Below, piece by piece: positions 15,128 to 20,123 of a stretch of DNA of 20,123 bases. Under the pieces are notes generated by a model. The model worked only from the letters and a program-made list of their open reading frames with translations. It was not told where the DNA came from and ran no database searches. The stretch is taken from the IMG/VR virus record IMGVR_UViG_3300030061_001309, positions 23,224 through 43,346 of that record; one strand, written 5' to 3'. The stretch's first letter is position 1, and the number at the start of each line of letters is the position of its first letter. This DNA is from a virus. Made by a program: the position numbers and the translations under genes.

Positions 15128-15442
15128 TCATTCCTCCTCTGTCCATCCTTTGATGGTATTGTATTTACTATCCCACTGGACTACTGCGTTGCCTACAAGA
15201 GGGCCGCCTCTGTCCAATAATTGAGTTGCTAGTTGATTATGAGGTAACTTGTTCATAGTCCCCTCTTCGTTGACATACATCACATGTAAGCCATCCATGA
15301 GCCAAGATTGAGGGACTTCCTCAATGTAGCCATCCACATACATTTGGCATTGCTCAGTTGTAGGCTCCCCTTCAATAGCGGCCTCCTTCAACTTCCAAGC
15401 ACATGTGTCCTCAGGAGTAATCAATACCCATGTCTTACTCAT
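15128..15442 (-). CDS. DUF3846-like small protein
   Basis: A 104-residue protein. The segment MYVDGYIEEVP, then MYVNEEGTMNKLPHNQLAT and GGPLVGNAVV, matches the recurring layout of DUF3846 proteins of phages and plasmids, where a GGYIE-like strand precedes a NEEG...LPxN motif and a final GxA(V/L)V strand. Its function is unknown. ATG 15442 overlaps the stop of the SSB-like gene (ATGA), with GGAGG 9 nt upstream, and its own stop lies 3 nt before the ATPase start. Its placement between SSB-like and RecA-like genes suggests a role early in infection. Confidence 0.6.
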   Translation of the reverse strand: MSKTWVLITPEDTCAWKLKEAAIEGEPTTEQCQMYVDGYIEEVPQSWLMDGLHVMYVNEEGTMNKLPHNQLATQLLDRGGPLVGNAVVQWDSKYNTIKGWTEEE

Positions 15443-16728
15443 TGCTCGTCGCCTCCGAATTGCCCAGTGCTTGTGCTACCGCTACCACCCGCAGGGCGAG
15501 CAGTCCTTGAAGGTACATAGATGCCTACAGCACCAAGGCTTGGCTGCATCTCGTCATTGTAAGGGCGAAGTCTTAGACGACCTACTACGATTACCTGAGT
15601 ACGCTCAGCATAGCCTTGCCATTCATCATCCTTATTCTTGAAGTCGAATGGGTGTTCTTCGTCATGCATTCTGCCCGGAATCCAAATGGTTACCGAGGAA
15701 GCACTACTGTCTCTACCATTGCGAGACTGTAGACCAAGGCTGGTGATGTTCATACGATAAGAGCGACCTGTTTGGTCGTACTCGCTGTTCATCGGCTCCT
15801 TGTTGAGTAGGCTGACATATCCCTTGGTAATTACAATCGGATTGACTGTAGTACCAGTCGCAGTGGTAACTTTGCGCTCAGAGTGTATCTCTACCAATTC
15901 GCCCAAGTCTGCAAACTCGCCGTGGATGTTCTCATTGACGAGTAATCGCTCAGGGGTGAACTCCTTTCTTAGGTGTTCAGGTAACCATGTATCAGTGTAA
16001 TCTATCTTCTCATGGAAGTCCCTGTTAGTGTAAAGTGTGTTACGCCCCTCTTGTGAAGGAGGTATAACTTGAATCTTACAAGCAGTCCACTTCTCGTAGT
16101 CTGCATCCATAGCCTTACCGGATAGGCTTAGTCTCCATAGTTGAATAGTGTTGCTCTTCTCAGGTGAGCCCAAGAAGTAAGCAGTTCGACTAACACTTGT
16201 AGGAGCCATAGGCTTTCGCTCTCCACTTCTTGTGTTGAGTAAACACAGAATCATATCACCGTGCTCAAATCCGAACCAAGGTAAGTTACTACCGTCTACT
16301 CTCTCGTTAGAAGCCTTGCCGTTGATGTGCCATACTCCTTCTTTAGCAGTCAGTACACCTATTAGGCCTTCGCTGATTGCTCTGTCACTGTTAGACCTGA
16401 ATACATTCAGTGCCTTTTCCATGACTGACTGGCGGTTGTCTCTCTCAGAGTCTTCTATTCCTACAAGCATACCGACATAGGTTTCGGTTTCTCTACCGGA
16501 TGAGCGAGCCCCTCCTAAGTTACGAGTTTCGATAACGAATTGCTCGCTCCACTGGCTAAGGTAAAATGGGTCTTCGTCAAACAAGTTGTCAACGGAGTAC
16601 TCGTTCTTGAGCCACTCCTTGAACTTGTTAGCCGCCTCTCCGACCTTTATGTCCATTCTCTCTGCATATCCTTCAAGCCTTTCCAACACATCTGCTGGTA
16701 AGGTTTCTCTATTGTTTTCCTCTTCCAT
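15439..16728 (-). CDS. RPA/SSB-like single-stranded DNA-binding protein (putative)
   Basis: A 429-residue protein with three visible parts: an N-terminal helical region (DVLERLEGYAERMDIKVGE, about 13-31), a long beta-rich middle (about 80-400) with strands typical of OB folds such as TYVGMLVGIED and QVIVVGRLRLRPY, and a Gly/Ser-rich tail ending in an acidic GGDEQ. Flexible tails with acidic ends are common in SSB proteins, where they recruit partners. It is directly downstream of the clamp loader and in the same operon as primase, PolB and clamp, and no other SSB candidate is in the window. This is a fold-level inference. ATG 16728 has GGAGGAATAAAT upstream. Confidence 0.55.
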   Translation of the reverse strand: MEEENNRETLPADVLERLEGYAERMDIKVGEAANKFKEWLKNEYSVDNLFDEDPFYLSQWSEQFVIETRNLGGARSSGRETETYVGMLVGIEDSERDNRQSVMEKALNVFRSNSDRAISEGLIGVLTAKEGVWHINGKASNERVDGSNLPWFGFEHGDMILCLLNTRSGERKPMAPTSVSRTAYFLGSPEKSNTIQLWRLSLSGKAMDADYEKWTACKIQVIPPSQEGRNTLYTNRDFHEKIDYTDTWLPEHLRKEFTPERLLVNENIHGEFADLGELVEIHSERKVTTATGTTVNPIVITKGYVSLLNKEPMNSEYDQTGRSYRMNITSLGLQSRNGRDSSASSVTIWIPGRMHDEEHPFDFKNKDDEWQGYAERTQVIVVGRLRLRPYNDEMQPSLGAVGIYVPSRTARPAGGSGSTSTGQFGGDEQ

Positions 16729-16730
16729 AT

Positions 16731-17657
16731 TTATTCCTCCATGTTTTTCTTCAGTTTCGCTATAAAATACTCAACAAACGCCAAGTCATCATCAGGCCAC
16801 TGTGTAGCCATCATGACAAACTCGCCATAAGTGAGCATAAACTTGTGCCAATCATCTTCGCTTTCCATCAACGGTTTGGCACGGTAGCGGAGTCCTTTAA
16901 GCACTCCGATTCGACTTTGTCCTGACTCCAATGCTTGTGTCAGATAAGCGGTTACTTTTGGGAAGTCGCTGCCCATTAGATAGAGTACCGCTTTGTTGAG
17001 ATAGTTGGTGTCTCTCTTGAGATATTCTAGTAGCGCCGCATCCTTTTTGGGCAAACTTTCTAGTATATCGATAGCCTGTCTAAGGCTACCATTTGTGAAC
17101 TTCATAAGATTGGGCAATAGGTCTTTCCATTGCCAAGGCATGTTCTCAGAATTGACGATGAGTTGTAATCGACCCGTCTCTTGGGCATCAATTGGTTTGA
17201 AGTGGTATGTCATGCACCTATCTCTGATGGCATCATGGATAGGCCCTATGTCATTACCAGTGAGAATGAATATAGCGGACTCGTGACTTTCCTCCATGAT
17301 TTGGCGGAGTGCTTTCTGAGCGGCTGCTGTGAAATTGTCAGCCTCATCTAAGAATATGATTATACGACTAACGCCTAGCCCTTTCTTTTTACTTGTCCGC
17401 TTGAGGGACCTGATGTAATCAATACCTCTGTCATCACTTGCATTGGTAACGATGAAGTTCATTGGGTCAAAGAACTCTCCTAGCATGTCTCTTGCTAAAG
17501 CATAGGCAGCGCTAGTCTTACCAGTACCCGGTGGCCCTACAAGTAGTAGGTTAGGAGGGCAAGTTTCCAGTGTCCAATTAGTAGCAGATGCTACAAAGTC
17601 ACTGTGGCCTACTAACTCATTCAGAGTGGTAGGTCGGTACTTCTCTCTAAGGTTCAT
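16731..17657 (-). CDS. Clamp loader, RFC small subunit-like AAA+ ATPase
   Basis: A 308-residue protein. REKYRPTTLNELVGH (4-18) is the RFC box at the N-terminus. Walker A is GPPGTGKT (41-48), Walker B is FLDEAD (102-107), and the arginine-finger motif, SRC in most RFC proteins, is DRC here (146-148). Sensor 2 lies in GSLRQAI (about 190), and a helical C-terminal collar domain follows. It would load the sliding clamp at primer ends using ATP. Only one loader gene is visible; a separate large subunit may lie outside, may come from the host, or may not be needed. ATG 17657 has only a weak AAGTGAT upstream and follows the largest true spacer in the minus-strand block (47 nt), so a promoter here is possible. 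Confidence 0.93.
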   Translation of the reverse strand: MNLREKYRPTTLNELVGHSDFVASATNWTLETCPPNLLLVGPPGTGKTSAAYALARDMLGEFFDPMNFIVTNASDDRGIDYIRSLKRTSKKKGLGVSRIIIFLDEADNFTAAAQKALRQIMEESHESAIFILTGNDIGPIHDAIRDRCMTYHFKPIDAQETGRLQLIVNSENMPWQWKDLLPNLMKFTNGSLRQAIDILESLPKKDAALLEYLKRDTNYLNKAVLYLMGSDFPKVTAYLTQALESGQSRIGVLKGLRYRAKPLMESEDDWHKFMLTYGEFVMMATQWPDDDLAFVEYFIAKLKKNMEE

Positions 17658-17683
17658 CGGAAATCACTTCTTATCCTCTATTG

Positions 17684-17700
17684 GTCTGTTATAAGGGAAA
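17684..17700 (-). promoter_or_regulatory. Possible archaeal TATA-type promoter
   Basis: The 47-nt spacer before the clamp-loader gene contains TTATAA (17689-17694) preceded on the - strand by CCC, about 32 nt before the ATG. This fits an archaeal TATA box with a near-leaderless transcript. A single AT-rich hexamer can occur by chance, so support is weak. Confidence 0.25.
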
Positions 17701-17704
17701 GTCC

Positions 17705-19162
17705 TCAGTGACTCATTTCTATTAAATCAGTCAATTGAGATACTTCGCTGAATCCCATATTATCGTCCAAATACTCTACCTTCCCATCCTTCACAGACAG
17801 TTGGCTGAGATTGAACTCGCCTATCTCTAAGACGACTACCAAAGCGTATTCGTCTACAGGTAACCAGTTCATTCCAACCAGTGCACCTTGTTGCGCTAAG
17901 CGCTGTCGCATATGCTGTGCTACAGTAACAGGTACTGTCACTTGCCCCACTTCATATGTCTCGTACCCATCCATCGCTGCTAACCTGATGTGGGTATTGA
18001 ACTCCTCGTCTTTCTTGATGGCCGTAACCAGCAAGTGTACATGAAATGCATCTTTGAGTATGAGCCAGCCACCTGACCCACCTATCTCAAATCCGCTTGT
18101 GAATGTTAATCGTAATCTTTCTTGCCCTTCCAAAGTCTCAAGCATTTGGCTGAAATCCGTGGAAGGTTGCAGGGGTTTTCCTGTCTTTATGGGTGAATTG
18201 ATACTGAGGCGCTCAAGGTAACTAGCCCTGTCCTTGTAATCTAACTTGTATATGTCCCAGTCATCTCCAAGTGCCAGTATGTCTGTAACACACTTTACTT
18301 GGTTGACATCTGCTTCGACTTCAAAGATTGCCTCGCTACCTTGGTAAGGTAACTTAGTTACTTTGCCTATGACCTGCTTGTCTCTGTTGTACAGTACTCC
18401 GTTGAACTTACCCTTAGGGAACTCAGTGATGTGTAGGTATCGCCTAGGACTAGACACCACTTCAGCATACACTTCAGTAGGAGTCACTAACTTATTCCAC
18501 GCTCTATAGATAGGACCAGTGAAAGGTTGTCCGGGTTGCATAGTACGAACCTCCATGTCTACCTTCTCCTCTCCGAATAACTTCTGAATAATCTCAGCGG
18601 GTTGCATGGTTTCCATCATCCTTCTAATTGATTGTAGACTCTGTGACCTACCCTCGGTAACATAAGACACCAGTTGTAAGAATCGAGTAATCGGCATCAT
18701 CGGACTTTCTCCTGTGGCTCTTGACCAAAACATAAGGGCTTCTTTCTCATTCATTCTGCTGGCTATGTCTAGGAAGCCAAGGTTCTGAATCCTCGCCATC
18801 AATGTAAGTGCCTGCTTGACTGTCATTCCTTCACCTCCATACTCAGGAGATTCAAGTGCCAGTAGAGGAACCATTGGCTTCCCTGCTAACGCTTCGTCCC
18901 ACACTAAAGGAGAGATGGATAACTTCTTGCATACATCATCTCTCAGTTCTCTGAATGATACGAACTGTCTTGAGTATCGAGAATACTTAGGATAGAATAT
19001 CTCAACTAGTTCTCCTAAATCGTCTGCTGCATTGTTGACTGCTTCCCTGATTAGGTCTACAGAATTAGCAAAGTGATTAGGTCGATTCTCTGCATCGGTC
19101 ATGTAGTTACGATAGAGATTTCTGAGATTCTCAGAGATGTGTGCTGCTTCAGCCAGTAGCAT
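17705..19162 (-). CDS. ATP-dependent DNA ligase-like protein, catalytic lysine motif not evident
   Basis: A 485-residue protein whose layout follows archaeal ATP-dependent ligases. The N-terminal helical part has DDLGELVEIF and GMTVKQALTLMARIQ (112-126), like the ligase DNA-binding domain. Residues 291-319 (VTDILALGDD..., then YKDRASYLERL) match the motif IIIa region, and GGWLILKDAFHVHLLVTAIKKD (364-385) resembles motif V, followed by an OB-like C-terminus. The motif I KxDG is missing: by spacing it aligns with AEVVSSPRR (233-241), while a KFNG (252-255) nearby has Asn for Asp. It may be an inactive paralogue with a structural or clamp-binding role, or a divergent enzyme. ATG 19162 has GAGGG upstream and overlaps the previous gene by 14 nt. 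Confidence 0.5.
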   Translation of the reverse strand: MLLAEAAHISENLRNLYRNYMTDAENRPNHFANSVDLIREAVNNAADDLGELVEIFYPKYSRYSRQFVSFRELRDDVCKKLSISPLVWDEALAGKPMVPLLALESPEYGGEGMTVKQALTLMARIQNLGFLDIASRMNEKEALMFWSRATGESPMMPITRFLQLVSYVTEGRSQSLQSIRRMMETMQPAEIIQKLFGEEKVDMEVRTMQPGQPFTGPIYRAWNKLVTPTEVYAEVVSSPRRYLHITEFPKGKFNGVLYNRDKQVIGKVTKLPYQGSEAIFEVEADVNQVKCVTDILALGDDWDIYKLDYKDRASYLERLSINSPIKTGKPLQPSTDFSQMLETLEGQERLRLTFTSGFEIGGSGGWLILKDAFHVHLLVTAIKKDEEFNTHIRLAAMDGYETYEVGQVTVPVTVAQHMRQRLAQQGALVGMNWLPVDEYALVVVLEIGEFNLSQLSVKDGKVEYLDDNMGFSEVSQLTDLIEMSH

Positions 19163-19421
19163 CTGTTTCCCTCAGTTCAGAAAGGGCATGTTCTATTGCT
19201 TTGATTAGAGTTGTAGCATCCTCTTGGCTAAGCCTCACGCCCTCTCTCGTGAAGCCCTCTCCCTTGGGGTGCTCTATTGTCCTACGGACACGAATATCAA
19301 TTGTAGGAGGCTTGCCTCCTAGTGGTGCTGCTACGCTCATAACGACTTCAGCCTTACCTCTCCACTTAGCAGCAGTCGCAGGGACTCGCCAGCGTATCTC
19401 TTGATTGAAGCCTCTTGTCAT
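19149..19421 (-). CDS. Small PC4-like ssDNA-binding protein (tentative)
   Basis: A 90-residue protein from ATG 19421, which lies 1 nt after the stop of the upstream zinc-ribbon ORF; GTG 19430 or TTG 19433 in frame would overlap that ORF. The N-terminal part is basic with a WRVPATAAKWRG segment. The second half, IDIRVRRTIEHPKGEGFTR then EGVRLSQEDATTLIKAIEHAL, resembles the strand-turn-helix end of PC4/p15-type coactivators (pattern P-x-KG-x-x-L followed by a helix). PC4 proteins bind ssDNA and act in transcription or replication. The match is partial; an unrelated small regulator is possible. Confidence 0.5.
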   Translation of the reverse strand: MTRGFNQEIRWRVPATAAKWRGKAEVVMSVAAPLGGKPPTIDIRVRRTIEHPKGEGFTREGVRLSQEDATTLIKAIEHALSELRETDATG

Positions 19422-19422
19422 G

Positions 19423-19560
19423 TCAAGCACCAAACCTTTCTTTGTGACCGCAAGTATCGCATGTCATCACTGCCTTTTCTGAAAGAGGAGTGTAGCCTCT
19501 CTTCGTAATTCTGTGAGCGGTCACTGTCAGTGTACCTTCTTTGCACTGAGGACATTTCAT
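19423..19560 (-). CDS. Tiny zinc-ribbon protein, 45 residues
   Basis: A very short ORF from ATG 19560 to TGA 19423: M-K-CPQC at the start, a beta-like middle (GTLTVTAHRITKRGYTP) and CDTCGH near the end, a complete CxxC-x27-CxxC zinc ribbon. The ATG overlaps the stop of the upstream gene (ATGA), and the TGA lies 1 nt before the next ATG, so the junctions match the rest of the operon. These points make it a real gene despite its length. It resembles free-standing zinc ribbons in archaeal viruses; the target is unknown. Confidence 0.75.
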   Translation of the reverse strand: MKCPQCKEGTLTVTAHRITKRGYTPLSEKAVMTCDTCGHKERFGA

Positions 19561-19823
19561 TCTACTTCCCCCTCGTATACTACAGCGATTGCCTTACCGT
19601 CTGCCATCTGCCTAAGTGACCACATGGCTAACTCTTCCTCTGACATCTTTGAACGGTAGTGCATATCGTCGCACTCGGTACACCAGTCAGGGTCGTTCTT
19701 TGCTAAGTCAGGATGGTGATAGGTAGTCTTACCACAGTTTTCGCACTTCATCTTGGTACTGTCCTTAGTCACTACTAGTACTCTAGTAGGTACTCCGTCT
19801 ATCAGCCTAATGTCTATTCTCAT
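19557..19823 (-). CDS. Small zinc-finger protein
   Basis: An 88-residue protein. ATG 19823 is preferred over ATG 19829 because GAGGA lies 6 nt before it. A short beta N-terminus (RIDIRLIDGVPTRVLVV) precedes CENCGK and CTEC, about 19 residues apart, then a helical segment MSEEELAMWSLRQMADG and an acidic end. This is a zinc-ribbon-like fold with an added helix. It overlaps the genes on both sides or lies within a few bases of them, so it belongs to the same transcript. Function is not recognised. Confidence 0.68.
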   Translation of the reverse strand: MRIDIRLIDGVPTRVLVVTKDSTKMKCENCGKTTYHHPDLAKNDPDWCTECDDMHYRSKMSEEELAMWSLRQMADGKAIAVVYEGEVE

Positions 19824-19825
19824 GC

Positions 19826-20123
19826 TCATTCCTCTTCGCCTATTGCACTGAATGTAACAACCGAGCCCCTGACATGGGGCGGTAGTAAGTCTCCGTTGAA
19901 AGGACAGAATGTACCTAGTATAATCGTGTCCGAAGCACCGTCCTTGGCATCCATCTTCTCTATAATCTCAGGTCGACTGAGGGCAATGTACTCTACGGCC
20001 TCTGTTCTGTAAATCATCATAGCATCCTCTCCAGCAAGCAGCGCATAGTCGTAAGGTTCTGTAGGTACTTTGGTGTCACAAACAGGACAGGTGATGACTA
20101 CTGACCACTGTTCTACATCCTTG
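19826..20123 (-). CDS. Zinc-binding small protein (5' end outside window)
   Basis: The frame is open from the right edge to the TGA at 19826, giving about 99 visible residues. An internal ATG pair at 20020 could be taken as a start, but the reading upstream of it is protein-like (VVITCPVCDTKVPTEPYDY) and contains a CPVC pair that complements a later CPFNG, so the gene very likely begins outside the window. The C-terminus is acidic (IGEEE). The CxxC...C pattern suggests a zinc-binding domain, but only three of the usual four ligands are visible here. Function is unknown. Confidence 0.6.
   Translation of the reverse strand, partial: KDVEQWSVVITCPVCDTKVPTEPYDYALLAGEDAMMIYRTEAVEYIALSRPEIIEKMDAKDGASDTIILGTFCPFNGDLLPPHVRGSVVTFSAIGEEE

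Noticed and set aside
14315-15224. Several + strand open frames antisense to the ATPase and DUF3846 genes
   Set aside because: They lie wholly opposite well-supported genes, have low-complexity Ser/Leu/Cys composition and no coupled junctions or ribosome binding sites.
1-20123. tRNA or rRNA genes, insertion sequences, attachment sites
   Set aside because: Coding density is near complete and no cloverleaf, transposase motif or long repeat was seen by eye; small degenerate sites could be missed without software.

Overview
The window looks like part of the genome of a tailed dsDNA virus (or provirus) of a marine archaeon. The closest picture I know is the magroviruses, predicted head-tailed viruses of Marine Group II Euryarchaeota (Poseidoniales). 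That assignment is an inference. It rests on archaeal-type replication proteins (family B polymerase, RFC-like clamp loader, sliding clamp, archaeo-eukaryotic primase, XPF-type nuclease), a group II chaperonin, and tail genes, packed with almost no spacer DNA. No integrase, tRNA, rRNA, CRISPR array or insertion sequence is visible. No gene-free stretch reaches 300 bases. The largest spacer is about 126 nt, and an open frame fills nearly all of it.

Layout. Positions 1-2890 are on the + strand: a partial baseplate/tail-hub-like gene, a small virion protein, a tail-fibre-like protein and a small basic zinc-ribbon protein. Positions 2894-20123 are entirely on the - strand. The two blocks converge with 3 nt between stop codons. 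The minus-strand block, in transcription order (high to low coordinates), is: three small zinc-ribbon genes, a PC4-like small protein, a ligase-like protein without an evident catalytic lysine, an RFC-like clamp loader, an RPA/SSB-like protein, a DUF3846-like protein, a RecA-fold ATPase, a sliding clamp, a zinc-ribbon gene, PolB, a MazG-like protein, a Cas4/RecB-like nuclease, a small unknown, a PriS-PriL fusion primase, a winged-helix protein, an ERCC4-HhH nuclease, a P-loop ATPase/helicase, two tiny overlapping zinc-finger ORFs, a DEDDy exonuclease and a thermosome-like chaperonin. Most junctions are ATGA overlaps or gaps of a few bases, with strong GGAGG-type ribosome binding sites. This suggests one long, translationally coupled early operon.

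How the genes fit together. The primase would start strands. PolB with clamp and clamp loader would extend them. The RPA-like protein would coat ssDNA. The RecA-fold ATPase, Cas4-like, ERCC4 and DEDDy nucleases would serve recombination and repair. The MazG-like protein may adjust nucleotide pools, and the chaperonin may fold virion or replication proteins.

The observation I rate highest is at the end of the RecA-fold ATPase gene. Its TGA stop sits in GGGG-TG-CTT-TGA, which closely resembles the bacterial prfB +1 frameshift site. The +1 frame then stays open for 38 codons without its own start codon and ends just before the clamp gene. Also notable are a PolB with YGHTDS instead of YGDTDS, a ligase-like protein lacking KxDG, a chaperonin with YDGTT instead of GDGTT, and the unusual number of tiny zinc-ribbon genes.
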